DNA from: Artemisia argyi
Lineage: Eukaryota > Streptophyta > Magnoliopsida > Asterales > Asteraceae
Assembly (NCBI GenBank): GCA_030686995.1
Contig: CM060704.1
Location: forward strand, 172,171,718-172,235,717
Direction: 5' to 3'
Length of the DNA: 64,000 bases
Of the stretch, positions 1-11,649 are shown piece after piece. The position numbers were made by a program, and so were the translations under genes. The first letter of the stretch is position 1; each line of letters begins with the position of its first letter. The notes below the pieces were generated by a model, which was given only the letters and a program-made list of their open reading frames with translations, ran no database searches and was not told the origin of the DNA.

Positions 1-388
1 TGACATAAATAATGCCTTAAAAACATTATTAAGTTTTTATCAATATCTCTATGTTTTGATCATTACAAAATATAACCTCAAAGAACTAAAACTTATGACA
101 TAAACAAGTATTTGGTGATTAATATTTCTCTTTACATCCAAATCACTTAAGGTATGAATAAACAAAGTGTTTAGTGCAATGTATGATCAAAGGGGTATTT
201 AATTAACTAATACAAAGTTTATTTAATTATATAATCTTATTATATATTTTTGAAAAACACTTTTGGTAATAAGGAAAAATGTTTTAATCATACTAAATAT
301 ATGAATTCAAATATTTAACCAAAATCAGTTAGTTTTTCACCAAATAAACTTTTCCCACTAAAAGACAAAGTTTTTGGCCGTTACAGTT

Positions 389-462
389 GGGCGGCCCCCT
401 TAATTATAAGGGGCGGCCCCCTTAATTTTAAGGGGGCCGGCCATGCTTTAAGGGGACCGGCC
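389..462 (+). promoter_or_regulatory. GC-rich palindromic cluster in LTR U3
   Basis: Repeated GGGCGGCCCCCTTAATT, TTAAGGGG and GGCCGGCC blocks stand out from AT-rich surroundings, 27 bases upstream of the LTR TATA box. The 3' LTR carries the same block at 8042-8115. A rearranged third copy sits inside the element at 6217-6290. An enhancer-like role is inferred from position. Confidence 0.6.
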
Positions 463-488
463 ACGCTCCTCTGTCAGAAACGTTTGCC

Positions 489-496
489 TATAAATA
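489..496 (+). promoter_or_regulatory. LTR TATA box
   Basis: TATAAATA lies between the GC cluster and a C/T-rich stretch. This is the expected U3 promoter position. The same box is at 8142-8149 in the 3' LTR. Confidence 0.7.
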
Positions 497-821
497 CCAC
501 CTTGAACCTGGAATTTTTCCCCACCTTTTGCACTCCAGAACTTTCTGTTCTAGATCTCCATTTCCAATCTATAAATCCTTTGATCATACATTCTTAAATC
601 TTTGTTTCAAAGTGATCCATACATAATCCATTCAAGTGCAAGAGAAGAATACTTCTATCCCTCAAGACAAGAAGTATTACAACTAGTTGTGATCTCCACA
701 TCTAAGTTGTTTGTGCATCATCATTGATTATTATTTCATAGTGTGATTAGTTGTGAATATTTGTTAGAGAATAGTTGTGTAGATAGTAGAAGTTGATTAG
801 TAGTGAAGTAGGATAGTTGTG

Positions 822-954
822 AAGATTGGTGTGTAAAAGAAGGTGTGTAGAAGATTGGTGTGTAAAAGCTAGGTGTGAAGAAGATTGGTGTGAAGATTGG
901 TGTGTAGATTGGTGTGTAGATTGGTGTGTATATTGGTGTGTATATTGGTGTGTA
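822..954 (+). repeat. GATTGGTGTGT minisatellite in the LTR
   Basis: About ten imperfect units of GATTGGTGTGTA or GATTGGTGTGAA, each about 12 bp. The 3' LTR array (about 8474-8597) has fewer units, so it changed length after insertion or during reverse transcription. Confidence 0.85.
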
Positions 955-1292
955 CGGTTTTCTCCGCCATAAGGGAGCTTGTTGATATAGTGAAGAAAAC
1001 TCTCGAGTTAGGTGCTCGGGGAGTGGAGTAGGGCAAGGAAGGTGCCTTGTAGCCGAACCACTATAAATCGCTTGTCTCTCGGTTTGATCTTTCCATCTTT
1101 TACTTATTTCATTACTTACATAATTATTGCTTCATAGTATATATACTTAGTGTTGTTCATATTGTGTATAACTAGATTTCATATACCATCGAATCTATAT
1201 TTTATAAATCAACGAAAACTTTTAAACAATTTGTTTTATAACAATTAAAACGACGTAAAACTATTCAACCCCCCCTTCTAGTTTTCCACAAT

Positions 1293-1304
1293 TGGTATCA
1301 GAGC
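1293..1304 (+). other. Primer binding site, tRNA-iMet type
   Basis: TGGTATCAGAGC begins two bases after the 5' LTR. It is the standard plant copia primer site, complementary to the 3' end of initiator methionine tRNA. Confidence 0.92.
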
Positions 1305-1357
1305 CACGTCTAGCAAGAATTTTAAAATATATTGTATTTTAAAACTTGTAACGATCT

Positions 1358-4300
1358 ATGGAATCTTTAAAATATTTAGAAGGGCAATCTATGCAAAGAC
1401 CACCACTATTTGAAAGTGATGGATTTTTATATTGGAAAAATAGATTCGAAACGTATGTGAAATCAAAAGATCTTGATCTTTGGCATATTATTACCTTTGG
1501 TGATTTTCCCCCTATTCAATATAATGTTGAAACTAAAATGGATGAAATTGTAGCTTTTGAAAAACAAAATGATGATTTGAAAAAGAAACTAGCAAAAAAT
1601 AATGAGGCTAAAATGGTTATTTATAATGCGTTACCACGCAAAGAATATGAAAGAATTTTTATGTGTAAAACCGCAAAAGAAATTTGGGATTCTTTACTAA
1701 TCACTCACCAAGGTAATAGCCAAGTCAAAGACAATAAAATAGATCTTCTTGTACAACAATATGAACAATTTACGATTCCGGAAGAGGAATCAATTGATAA
1801 TGCTTTTACTAAGTTTAACACTATCATCACAAGTTTAAAAGCACTTGATGAGACATTTTCTAGTAAAAATTGTGTTAGGAAATTTCTTAGGGCATTGCAT
1901 CCAAAATGGCGAGCTAAGGTCACGGCAATTGAAGAATCAAAGAACTTGATGACGTTATCACTAGATGAACTAATTGGCAACTTGAAGGTTCATGAAGAAA
2001 TCATAAGAAGAGATTCGGAAACGGTCAAAGTCAAGAAAGAACAAATCAAATACATTGCTCTAAAAGCCAAAAAGGAACCTAGTGATGATGATGATTCAAG
2101 TGACGAAAGTGAAGACGAAGAATATGCAATGGCCGTAAGAGAATTCAAGAAATTCTTCAAGAGACGAGGAAGATTCACTAGATCATCACATGACGATAGA
2201 AAATCGTTCCAAAGAAATAGAAGTGACAATTACGTGAAAAGAAAATGCTTTAGATGTGGAAGTCCAAATCATCTCGTTGGTGAATGTCTAAAGCCGCCGA
2301 GTTATGATAATCAAGGTGCATTTGTTAGTAGAACATGGAGTGATAGTGACAAAGAAGAAGTGGAAAAACCAAGAGAAGAAAAGTGTTTCATGGCAAAAGC
2401 AACCGACGAAATATGCCTTGGAATTGACTTGGAGCCTGACGAATGGATCAAGGATAGTGGATGCTCAAGGCACATGACAGGGAACCGAAAGCTATTCTCT
2501 ACATATAAGGCATACAACGGAGGTAACGTTATCTTTGGTAGTGACTTGCGTGGAAAAATTATTGGCAAAGGTACGATTTCTCAAGACTCACTTACTATTG
2601 AAAATGTTGAACATGTTAATAATTTAACATATAACTTACTTAGTGTAGGCCAAATATGCGATAATAAATGTAAAGTTATCTTTTCCGAAGAAGATAGCGA
2701 AATAATTAAGAATGGAAAAATTATAGGTAGAGGTATTAGGAAAGGAGGTGTATATGTTATGAAACTAGGAAACAAACCTGAAGATAGGATATGCCTAACG
2801 ACCCTAGACGAAAACTCCACATTGTGGCATAGGAGATTAGGACATGCTAACATGCAACAAATACAATCTTTGGCCTCTAAGGAATTAGTTAGAAACTTGC
2901 CTAATCTAAAATATGACAAACATTTTTGTGATGCATGTAAAGTTGGAAAACAAGCTCATGCTAGCCACAAAGCTAAGAATATAGTATCCACTACTAGGTG
3001 CCTAGAATTATTACATATGGATCTTTTTGGTCCATCCGCTGTGCGGAGCTATGGAGGAAACAAGTATACCTTAGTAATAGTAGATGACTACTCACGATAC
3101 ACGTGGACTAGGTTTTTAAGTAACAAAACCCAAGCCTTTGAAAAATTCGAAATATTTAGCAAAATGATTCAAAATAAGTTAGGATGCTCAATAGTTGCCA
3201 TTAGGACGGACCATGGAAGGGAATTTGATAACGAAGTACAATTTGGAAAATATTGTGAGTTAAATGGAATATCTCATAATTTCTCCGCTCCTCGTACTCC
3301 TCAATCAAATGGGGTAGTAGAAAGAAAAAATAGGTCACTACAAGAAATGAGTAGAACTATGTTAAATGAACAATCCATTCCACAAAAATTTTGGTGTCAC
3401 GCCATAGATACATCGACTTATATTCTAAATAGGGTATCAATTAGAAGAATTCTAGGAAAAACTCCTTATGAGTTATTAAGAAATAGAAAACCCAACTTAA
3501 GCTACTTTAGAGTATTTGGAAGTAAATGCTATATCTTAAACACTAAGGACTACCTCACTAAGTTTGATCCAAAGTCATATGAAGGAATATTTTTAGGATA
3601 CTCACAAAATAGTAAAGCATATATAATACTTAACAAACACTCAATGAAAGTAGAGGAATCACTAAATGTAACATTTGATGAAACACCACCACCTTCTAAA
3701 ACGCTACCTTTAGAAGATGATAATTTAGTCGAAGAAGAAGCTATTGAGGTTAGTAAAACAAAACCCATAGGAAATGACAATGAAGAAACTCACTTAGAAA
3801 ATAACGAAATCGTTAATATTAAAGAATCTAGATCACATCCTTTAGATAATATAATAGGACATCTTAACCAAAGAACCCTTAGGTCACAAGCCCAAGATAA
3901 AAACAACTTCTTTTGTTTCCTCTCAGCAATAGAACCTAAGAATATTAGTGAGGCTTTAAAAGATGAAAGTTGGATTATAGCTATGCAAGAAGAATTAAAT
4001 CAATTTAAGGCAAATGATGTTTGGGAACTAGTCCCAAATCCAAAGGATATGACCATCATAGGAACCAAATGGGTATATAGAAATAAGTTAGACGAGAATG
4101 GAATAGTTACTAGGAATAAAGCTAGGTTAGTTGCCCAAGGTTATAATCAACAAGAAGGAATTGATTATGATGAAACTTATGCCCCCGTAGCTAGACTAGA
4201 ATCAATTAGGATATTACTTGCCTATGCTTGCGCCCTAGATTTTAAGTTATTCCAAATGGATGTGAAAAGTGCATTCCTTAACGGTTTTATCAATGAGGAG

Positions 4301-4711
4301 GTATATGTGGCACAACCTCCAGGATTCATTGACTTCGCAAAACCTGATTATGTTTATAAGTTAAAGAAAGCTTTGTATGGACTCAAACAAGCTCCCAAAG
4401 CTTGGTATGATCGATTAAAAGCTTTTCTTATTAAACATGATTATTCCATGGGAATGGTAGATAACACTCTTTTCACTAAAAGGAAAGACCCTAATCTCAT
4501 CATTGTTCAAATATATGTTGATGACATTATATTTGGATCAACTTGTCAAGACATGTGTGATGAATTTGCCAAAATCATGCATGATGAGTTTGAGATGAGT
4601 ATGATGGGTGAACTTAACTTCTTCTTAGGATTACAAATAAAACAATTAGAAGATGGATATTCTTTAACCAATCTAAGTACATTAAGGAAATGCTTAAGAA
4701 ATTTGGCCTAG
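1358..4711 (+). CDS. Copia gag-protease-integrase-RT polyprotein, frameshifted at its end
   Basis: The 1117-residue reading frame starts 54 bases after the primer site. In order: copia gag (about 1-230), an acidic stretch, and the nucleocapsid knuckle C297/C300/H305/C310. The protease motif D366-S367-G368 follows in [13 protein letters not shown]. The GAG-pre-integrase zinc site has H491, H496, C524 and C527. The integrase core has D555, D618 and E655, with 36 residues between the last two. The copia RT runs from about 900 and has YVDD at 1053-1056. All catalytic residues I checked are present. The frame then loses register near 4652-4660, apparently by loss of one base, and stops at 4711; the RNase H portion continues in the next frame. 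The break looks recent because both sides are otherwise open. It could also be a base-calling error. Confidence 0.93.
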   Translation: MESLKYLEGQSMQRPPLFESDGFLYWKNRFETYVKSKDLDLWHIITFGDFPPIQYNVETKMDEIVAFEKQNDDLKKKLAKNNEAKMVIYNALPRKEYERIFMCKTAKEIWDSLLITHQGNSQVKDNKIDLLVQQYEQFTIPEEESIDNAFTKFNTIITSLKALDETFSSKNCVRKFLRALHPKWRAKVTAIEESKNLMTLSLDELIGNLKVHEEIIRRDSETVKVKKEQIKYIALKAKKEPSDDDDSSDESEDEEYAMAVREFKKFFKRRGRFTRSSHDDRKSFQRNRSDNYVKRKCFRCGSPNHLVGECLKPPSYDNQGAFVSRTWSDSDKEEVEKPREEKCFMAKATDEICLGIDLEPDEWIKDSGCSRHMTGNRKLFSTYKAYNGGNVIFGSDLRGKIIGKGTISQDSLTIENVEHVNNLTYNLLSVGQICDNKCKVIFSEEDSEIIKNGKIIGRGIRKGGVYVMKLGNKPEDRICLTTLDENSTLWHRRLGHANMQQIQSLASKELVRNLPNLKYDKHFCDACKVGKQAHASHKAKNIVSTTRCLELLHMDLFGPSAVRSYGGNKYTLVIVDDYSRYTWTRFLSNKTQAFEKFEIFSKMIQNKLGCSIVAIRTDHGREFDNEVQFGKYCELNGISHNFSAPRTPQSNGVVERKNRSLQEMSRTMLNEQSIPQKFWCHAIDTSTYILNRVSIRRILGKTPYELLRNRKPNLSYFRVFGSKCYILNTKDYLTKFDPKSYEGIFLGYSQNSKAYIILNKHSMKVEESLNVTFDETPPPSKTLPLEDDNLVEEEAIEVSKTKPIGNDNEETHLENNEIVNIKESRSHPLDNIIGHLNQRTLRSQAQDKNNFFCFLSAIEPKNISEALKDESWIIAMQEELNQFKANDVWELVPNPKDMTIIGTKWVYRNKLDENGIVTRNKARLVAQGYNQQEGIDYDETYAPVARLESIRILLAYACALDFKLFQMDVKSAFLNGFINEEVYVAQPPGFIDFAKPDYVYKLKKALYGLKQAPKAWYDRLKAFLIKHDYSMGMVDNTLFTKRKDPNLIIVQIYVDDIIFGSTCQDMCDEFAKIMHDEFEMSMMGELNFFLGLQIKQLEDGYSLTNLSTLRKCLRNLA

Positions 4712-5460
4712 AAGACTCAAAACCCATAAAAACACCCATGTCTACGGAGGTAAAGCTCACAAAGGACGATGAAGGTGAGTCCGTAGATAACTCCAAGTAT
4801 AGAGGAATGATAGGTAGTTTACTATACTTGACGGCAAGTAGACCCGATATCATGTTTAGTGTCTGCCTTTGTGCCCGTTTTCAAGAGGATCCCAAAACCT
4901 CTCACCTAGAAGCGGTTAAGCGTATCTTCCGATACATTAAAGGCACTATACACTTAGGATTATGGTATCCTAAGGAATCCGGCATAGAAACCATTGTATA
5001 TGCGGATTCGGATCATGCGGGAGACTACGTAGATAGAAAGAGCACTAGCGGTATTTGCACGTTTATGGGATGTTGTCTAACGTCTTGGTTTTCGAAGAAG
5101 CAAACCGCTCTTGCTATTTCTACCACCGAAGCCGAATATGTAAGCGCCGGAAAGGCATGTCAACAAGCACTATGGATGAAACAAGCTCTCATAGACTATG
5201 GCGTTAGGTTAGAAAATGTCCCCATTATGTGCGATAACAAAGGTGCGATAGATTTAAGTAAAAATCCGGTGCAACACTCTAGGACTAAACACATAGAAAT
5301 ACGTCACAATTTTCTTAGGGATAATGTACAAAAAGGAAATATATCTATAGAAAAGGTTGCATCGGAAGATAACATTGCGGATATATTCACAAAACCCCTT
5401 AAGCGTGAATTATTCAACCACTTGCTTTTAGGATTAGGAATGATGGAACAAGTTGACTAA
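4660..5460 (+). CDS. Copia RT C-terminus and RNase H, displaced into another frame
   Basis: Open from about 4660; the first ATG at 4690 gives 256 residues. It carries the RT tail ([16 protein letters not shown]) and a copia RNase H with D106 in ADSDHAGD, the RKSTSG motif, and E147 in STTEAEY. It ends with the usual IADIFTKPL motif. No independent start signal is expected: the native protein is read through from the upstream frame, so the single-base break separates RNase H from RT here. Trans-complementation by intact relatives is possible. Confidence 0.92.
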   Translation, partial: FFNQSKYIKEMLKKFGLEDSKPIKTPMSTEVKLTKDDEGESVDNSKYRGMIGSLLYLTASRPDIMFSVCLCARFQEDPKTSHLEAVKRIFRYIKGTIHLGLWYPKESGIETIVYADSDHAGDYVDRKSTSGICTFMGCCLTSWFSKKQTALAISTTEAEYVSAGKACQQALWMKQALIDYGVRLENVPIMCDNKGAIDLSKNPVQHSRTKHIEIRHNFLRDNVQKGNISIEKVASEDNIADIFTKPLKRELFNHLLLGLGMMEQVD

Positions 5461-6216
5461 ATTATATTGAAATATTTCAAATTAATACTTGCATGAAATT
5501 TATTTTTCTCCCATTTCATCTTTTCTGAGTCTAGGAATCTATTTCGCACAAAACTAAAGATTGGGAAAATTTATTTTCTTTGCATAAATTTTTTTTAAAC
5601 TCAATCAATTTTCTCTAAAAATTATTCTCACAATCTAGGAACCCCATGAAAACCATTTTCCTTGCATTGTTGACTAATTCCAAAAAAAAAAAAAAAAAAA
5701 CATTATATTTCAAAATCATGCATAAACTCTCACATAAATTGTCAAGGTATATAATCTAATATATGTCTTTGACACTCATGATCGAGCAAAAATTGAATCA
5801 AGGAGATTATTTGGATTGTTTCTTAGGATCGCTATTTCTTTTTGCTTCTAGGAGTCGAAACAATCACAACTCCACATTTGTTGCATATAGACACTCACTA
5901 GGACAAATTCACTAATAATGGTGTCATCTTGATCCATCACTAGTTTTTCCACTCACTAAGATCCTTGCCTTCAATCTAAGATAGGTGCCTTAGGAAGATT
6001 AAGTGTGCTTGCCTTTGTTTACCTCCTATTGCTTATTATGTGTTGATTATTTGCTCCTTTGCTTATGTGTTTTTGCATGTATGCTATAGCTTGATTAGAT
6101 TAGATGCTATATTGCCTAAAGGAATTGAACTTGCTTGAATCCAAGTCCAAAAAACACAACCTTTCTGCAAATTTTCTGCCAAAAACCCAATTCTGGCAAT
6201 CTGGAAATCACCAGAT
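5461..6216 (+). other. Spacer between pol and extra ORF
   Basis: No coding signal. It holds an A-run at 5682-5700 and otherwise mixed T/C-rich sequence. SIRE-type elements often have such a spacer before an extra ORF. Confidence 0.6.
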
Positions 6217-6433
6217 GGGCGGCCCCCTTAATTATGTAAGGCGGCCCCCTTAATTTTAAGGGGACCGCCCCCTAATTAAGGGGACCGGCCATCTGATGGT
6301 CGGGTTTACAGAATCTTTTCTGCTTTTTAACCCATTTCAACCTACATTTCCCATTTTTCACCAACACATTCTGTCCTAATCCTCCAAACAAACTTTATCC
6401 ATCCTTAAACACACAAATCTTACACTATAAATA
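6217..6433 (+). promoter_or_regulatory. Internal promoter-like block before the extra ORF
   Basis: 6217-6290 repeats the LTR GC-cluster vocabulary (GGGCGGCCCCCTTAATTA, AAGGGGACC, GGACCGGCC) and is bracketed by near-inverted ACCAGATGG and CCATCTGATGGT. A TATA box, TATAAATA, is at 6426-6433, 35 bases before the ATG of the extra ORF at 6468. The GC-cluster-then-TATA order is the same as in the LTR, although the spacing is longer (about 135 against 27 bases). Promoter activity is inferred. Confidence 0.5.
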
Positions 6434-6467
6434 TCCCCAATCCTCAAAGCTCTCCATTCATCCCATC

Positions 6468-7172
6468 ATGAACTCTCCAAACAAACCAAAATCAAAAGCC
6501 TCAAGGCTAGCAAGGATGACGGAAAAACCCATTTGGCGACGAAAAAGTCCTCGAAACAAATCTATCATCACAAATGTAGTTGGAAATCATTCCTCACCAC
6601 CAACCTCTTATTTCCCAAACTTTGCATCAAACCAACAAAGGCATTCATTTGATCCACTTTACAAACCATACAACATTGGCCAAACATCTTCCTTCAAGCC
6701 AAACTACACCTCTCAACCTCCAACAACTTATAATGATCCATGCAAGTTTGATGAACCATCAAACTACAATTCCAACTACTCAAACCCAACTCATCCATAC
6801 CAAACCTATGATCCCCTCCACATTGCCACGGAAAAACAAAGGTTCCGTGATGAAATAAACCAAATCCATGATCTTAGTGATCTCCTTGCTATGCATCTTG
6901 CACAACGCAACAAAGGGCTACCTCCATCATCACCCTATGCAAATTGCCTTCCCCACTCTCTTAACTTGGATCAAGTTACAAATCACACTCACTTTTGCCC
7001 TTGTTGCATATTCCTTCAAAAACAAATCTTCTACTTGAGTGAAGATATTTCTTGGATTGAATATCTTCTCACTCGTAATCATCCAATACCACCCTTAACA
7101 CGATACAACATCGTGAGATCCACTTCTTCCGCTCCATGCAACACCCCATATCCACCTCAATCAAATATCTAA
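6468..7172 (+). CDS. Extra ORF of the copia element, function unknown
   Basis: A 234-residue frame between RNase H and the 3' LTR, where SIRE-type elements carry their additional ORF. The N-terminus is basic (RLARMTEKPIWRRKSPRNKS), the middle is rich in Asn, Pro, Ser and Tyr, and the C-terminal third has a Cys pair in HFCPCCIFL followed by a more hydrophobic segment. I see no signal peptide, membrane anchor or furin-like site, so calling it envelope-like would rest on position alone. The basic N-terminus could suit nucleic-acid binding. The TATA box 35 bases upstream suggests a separate transcript. The frame is uninterrupted, in line with the young age of the insertion. Confidence 0.6.
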   Translation: MNSPNKPKSKASRLARMTEKPIWRRKSPRNKSIITNVVGNHSSPPTSYFPNFASNQQRHSFDPLYKPYNIGQTSSFKPNYTSQPPTTYNDPCKFDEPSNYNSNYSNPTHPYQTYDPLHIATEKQRFRDEINQIHDLSDLLAMHLAQRNKGLPPSSPYANCLPHSLNLDQVTNHTHFCPCCIFLQKQIFYLSEDISWIEYLLTRNHPIPPLTRYNIVRSTSSAPCNTPYPPQSNI

Positions 7173-7461
7173 GCTCCATGCTTTTGTTTTCCTTCAAGCA
7201 AATAAAACAAATCAACCATGGGTTGCAAGCAAGTCCAAGTGCTCTCTTAGGCAATATAGGACTATATCTTTTCTTTTGTTTTAGTGTAATCAATATGCTA
7301 CAAGCATATTGAATGTTGTTATGCTAATTATTTCTATCATGCTTGAATGAATCTATTTTTATTTGCATAATTGTTGCTTTTGCATATATATGTGTGTTGC
7401 TCTCTTCAAAATATTTTTGTAGCCAAGATTCCAATTGCTCGTTCCCTTTGTGCTCTCAAAC

Positions 7462-7650
7462 GAGGGGGAGCATACATCAAGGGGGAGTTCTCTACCCGTT
7501 TAAACTTCTTTCACGAAGATTATTCGGCCTAACCTTTTTGATTTTACAAAAAGGGGGAGAAGAGAAATGGTAAACTCTATAATACTTGTCTAATAACAAG
7601 TTTTAAATCTTTTGAGTTTAAGGTTTTGTAATAATCAAAAAGGGGGAGAT
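7462..7650 (+). other. Four polypurine tracts, the last abutting the 3' LTR
   Basis: GAGGGGGAG (7462-7470), AAGGGGGAG (7479-7487), AAAAAGGGGGAGA (7548-7560) and AAAAAGGGGGAGAT (7637-7650). Only the last touches the LTR and should prime plus-strand DNA; the others may be auxiliary tracts. Confidence 0.75.
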
Positions 7651-8938
7651 TGTTGACATAAATAATGCCTTAAAAACATTATTAAGTTTTTATCAATATC
7701 TCTATGTTTTGATAATTACAAAATATAACCTCAAAGAACTAAAACTTATGACATAAACAAGTATTTGGTGATTAATATTTCTCTTTACATCCAAATCACT
7801 TAAGGTATGAATAAACAAAGTGTTTAGTGCAATGTATGATCAAAGGGGTATTTAATTAACTAATACAAAGTTTATTTAATTATATAATCTTATTATATAT
7901 TTTTGAAAAACACTTTTGGTAATAAGAAAAAATGTTTTAATCATACTAAATATATGATTTCAAATATTTAACCAAAATCAGTTAGTTTTTCACCAAATAA
8001 ACTTTCCCCACTAAAAGACAAAGTTTCTGGCCGTTACAGTTGGGCGGCCCCCTTAATTATAAGGGGCGGCCCCCTTAATTTTAAGGGGGCCGGCCATGCT
8101 TTAAGGGGACCGGCCACGCTCCTCTGTCAGAAACGTTTGCCTATAAATACCACCTTGAACCTGGAATTTTTCCCCACCTTTTGCACTCCAGAACTTTCTG
8201 TTCTAGATCTCCATTTCCAATCTATAAATCCTTTGATCATACATTCTTAAATCTTTGTTTCAAAGTGATCCATACATAATCCATTCAAGTGCAAGAGAAG
8301 AATACTTCTATCCCTCAAGACAAGAAGTATTACAACTAGTTGTGATCTCCACATCTAAGTTGTTTGTGCATCATCATTGATTATTATTTCATAGTGTGAT
8401 TAGTTGTGAATATTTGTTAGAGAATAGTTGTGTAGATAGTAGAAGTTAATTAGTAGTGAAGTAGGATAGTTGTGAAGATTGGTGTGTAAAAGAAGGTGTG
8501 TAGAAGATTGGTGTGTAAAAGCTAGGTGTGAAGAAGATTGGTGTGAAGATTGGTGTGAAGATTGGTGTGTAGATTGGTGTGTATATTGGTGTGTACGGTT
8601 TTCTCCGCCATAAGGGAGCTTGTTGATATAGTGAAGAAAACTCTCGAGTTAGGTGCTCGGGGAGTGGAGTAGGGCAAGGAAGGTGCCTTGTAGCCGAACC
8701 ACTATAAATCGCTTGTCTCTCGGTTTGATCTTTCCATCTTTTACTTATTTCATTACTTACATAATTATTGCTTCATAGTATATATACTTAGTGTTGTTCA
8801 TATTGTGTATAACTAGATTTCATATACCATCGAATCTATATTTTATAAATCAACGAAAACTTTTAAACAATTTGTTTTATAACAATTAAAACGACGTAAA
8901 ACTATTCAACCCCCCCCCCCCCCTTCTAGTTTTCCACA
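7651..8938 (+). repeat. 3' LTR of the copia element
   Basis: TGTTGACATA to TTTTCCACA, 1288 bp, about 99.5% identical by eye to 1-1290. The poly-C run near its end (8910-8923) is longer than in the 5' LTR (1269-1275). Confidence 0.95.
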
Positions 8939-11165
8939 TATTCTACTACGTAAATGATGGACTATCCACCAAATGCAATTAATTTGAAAAATTGGGCATG
9001 CAATTTCTTCCTTAATAGGTCTACCATCCTACAATGTATGTAGCACCTTTTAAATAGTCAAAACAACTAGTTTGTCTTTAAACATTTTGCAGTAATTAGT
9101 CTAGCTTCTAATTATAATAACTCATAAAATGTCATACATAATTTTCTGTTAACCAAATATCATATTTGTTATTAAGAATTTAATCACCGAATGAGGATGA
9201 TAAAATCCCTATGGAAAATATGCGCAATTTTCTTAACTATTAAAAATTTGCTATGAGTTATATTAGGATTTAGACATATCTAATATTCCTATTATCCTTT
9301 TTATTCATGAAAAGAAATAGGATTGTATCTCACTCTTCTTTCATAGAAAGGAGACTTCTTTTGTCTTTTAAGTAAATATTTTTTAATCAAACATTTATTT
9401 GAAAACAGAACTAGATCAATTTACCAAAGCCCAAAGTGTGTTTACGGTTCGAACGTTGCATTAATACATTAAAACGAATTACAAAATTCAATTTCATTAT
9501 TTTCGATAATTAGATCTTTAAGAAAATAAAATACCCATTGGTAAATATTCATATAAACCATAGTATTTTCTTAAAGCTAGGATCCTAATTGACATAGTAC
9601 CATTACATCAGTTGATCTGCTAGTAATGATAGTATTCAACAAGGTAATTGTCGAACAATAATTGCCAATATCATATTGCAATTCCTAGATCATTATGGGA
9701 TTTACAATCACAAAACCTTTGTAATATAAGCATGTTTCATCCCCATCTTAATGCCTTGAGTCCAAGCTCTCACTTCCTACTCAATTTAAGTCGTCTAACT
9801 TAAAAACTGCAAATTCATAAATCCATTACATCAGTTGATCTGCTAGCAATGAAATTATGAAATTTACCTCTCCATTGTAATCTAGCCAAGCTCTCACATG
9901 ACGTAAGCTACAACTTCAAGTGTTCTTAATTGGATGGCATTCGACTTAATTTTATAAGGGTATTAATTTTGACGTGTAATCAAAATAATGTATGAAGAAG
10001 CATGCATACAACTTCATAACATTGGTTTTATAAAACAATTTTATTACCAATTCACTAAGAGTAAAATAGCAAAGTTTTGATTGAGGTATCGGGTTCACCA
10101 ATTAAAGAATTACCAACAATTATCGTCCACTATATCGTACTTTTGCATAAGCCCTAAGGCTTAGTGTTTCGGATAATCATTGTGGAATTGTGGTGAATTC
10201 ACACTTAAGATGACAGTGTACATGTAATGGTTGTTCGGTAAGTCTAGCTAATTCACACACAAACGAGCGTTAAGACAGAGTGTTGTCTATCTAAGGCCAC
10301 AATTTAATGCGAAACCAACCTTATACCCATCTTGTAGTGTGTAAACTTCGGTCGAGCCTAGTTAACCATTACGTACAAAAACATCAATCAACCAATCCTT
10401 TGAAATTTAACCTCTTAAAACCAAAACAATTTCGCCATTTATTTAGTCCATATTATTTTTCTATTCAAAGTTACTCTTTTTCGTTTATAAACATGTCTCA
10501 CATAATAATAAATAAAAAACAAGTCATACATAATAAAAAATAAAACAACCAGATAAACATATACATAACATAATAATTAAATATGTATAAACATGTAGCC
10601 ACATGCAAATTTTATTCAATAGTCCTATTAATAATCAAGTCTATGTGTATAATGCATTTATTCAAATAAGGCTTTGTTCTTCAAAGGAAAAAGAGCCACA
10701 TACATCGATAAATCGATTGCGTAAGCCAAAACTAAACAAACACCACATAGCACGTAATTAATTACTTAATATTGGAGTCTTCCCCAATTCAACATCTATT
10801 AATAAATTTACATGTTTCGATATAACTTAACATTTAATTAATATATCCAATTTAAACCATTTAAATCAACACACAATAAAATACATGCAAATATGCACTT
10901 TTCATGGATTTATGCTTAACAATTAACATATTGCATCAAGATCGTTTACTAAAACGCATAACCAATTACATGACATCCTAGGGTTTCTAATCATATTAAA
11001 AAATCAAAACGAAAACCCTAAATATCTAATAAGGTCAATCATCCAAAATAAAAAAAATAGGGTTAGGAATATGAAAACCCTAAAAACATGTAATTAAACG
11101 AATCAAAATTCAATTTTTATGTGTTTCGATAATTAATTACACATTATAACGGCTCATGATGCTAC
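8939..11165 (-). other. AT-rich non-coding DNA, probably leader of a decayed copia element
   Basis: No gene found. CATTACATCAGTTGATCTGC occurs at 9601 and again at 9824, both near AAGCTCTCAC-type sequence, which suggests an old local duplication. On the minus strand, sequence resembling a copia primer site (GTAGCATCATGAGCC) leads leftwards from 11165, so the right half is probably untranslated leader of the minus-strand element whose LTR starts at 11166. Confidence 0.4.
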
Positions 11166-11649
11166 TGTTGAATTATAATATCATGACAATCATATAAATA
11201 AACAAAACACATCAAGTAAACATATGCGGAAGCGTTATAACAAGATCATATAACATGTAATTAATTAATCAATAATAATTAGTAAACGTACATTTGTGAT
11301 TCTAGCCCGAACAAGAATCAATATGCAATCTTTAAATTATGAACACTAATTAGGGTTTATGTGGATTATAAGAATTACCCCTTACCTCTTTTGTAATTCA
11401 ATCCAAGAATCAAACAATAGTGTGTTTGAATGGTGTTCTTGTACACACGTACTAATTCAAGTAAAAGTTTATGCAAGTAAATTAAACACAAAACCTTTAG
11501 CTTAATGAAAATCGAAAACCCTTATAGGGTTTAAGTTTGGATCGATTTAGGGACAAGAGGAGAGAAAGAAAACACCAATTATGTGTGTACAAGTTATGAG
11601 AAAACCAATAACCCATGAGGTGTTTATATACTAGTGAATACTTGGAGCT
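11166..11649 (-). repeat. Minus-strand copia-like LTR, R-U5 half
   Basis: Read on the minus strand, this runs from a TATA box (TATATAAACACC, near 11630) through a C/A-rich leader to ATTCAACA at 11166, followed by a primer-site-like GTAGCATCATGAGCC. Its U3 half lies beyond the gypsy insertion at 17868-18136. Joined, the LTR would be about 750 bp with TGTT/AACA ends. No second copy is in the window, so LTR identity is inferred from signals. Confidence 0.5.

Larger units (their letters stand above)
1..1290 (+). repeat. 5' LTR of the copia element (lacks first 3 bases)
   Basis: Direct repeat of 7651-8938, ending in TTTTCCACA at 1290. It contains a GC-rich palindromic cluster (389-462), a TATA box (489-496) and a GATTGGTGTGT minisatellite (822-954). 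Visible substitutions against the 3' LTR are near 61, 247, 310, 354, 374 and 814. Confidence 0.95.
1..8938 (+). mobile_element. Ty1/copia LTR retrotransposon, SIRE-like organisation
   Basis: Nearly complete element. The right LTR begins TGTTGACATA at 7651 and the window opens at its fourth base, so only TGT of the left LTR is missing. Order: LTR, initiator-Met-type primer site, gag-protease-integrase-RT-RNase H, about 1 kb spacer, an extra ORF, several purine tracts, LTR. Integrase before RT makes it copia. A CX2CX4HX4C knuckle of the KCFRCG type and an extra ORF after RNase H fit the SIRE/Maximus lineage. By eye the LTRs differ at about six substitutions plus length changes in a minisatellite and a C-run, so the insertion is recent. 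The five bases after the right LTR, TATTC, are the presumed target duplication; the left flank is outside the window. Confidence 0.95.

Noticed and set aside
6468..7172. Retroviral-type envelope gene
   Set aside because: No signal peptide, membrane anchor or cleavage motif visible; kept only as an extra ORF of unknown role.
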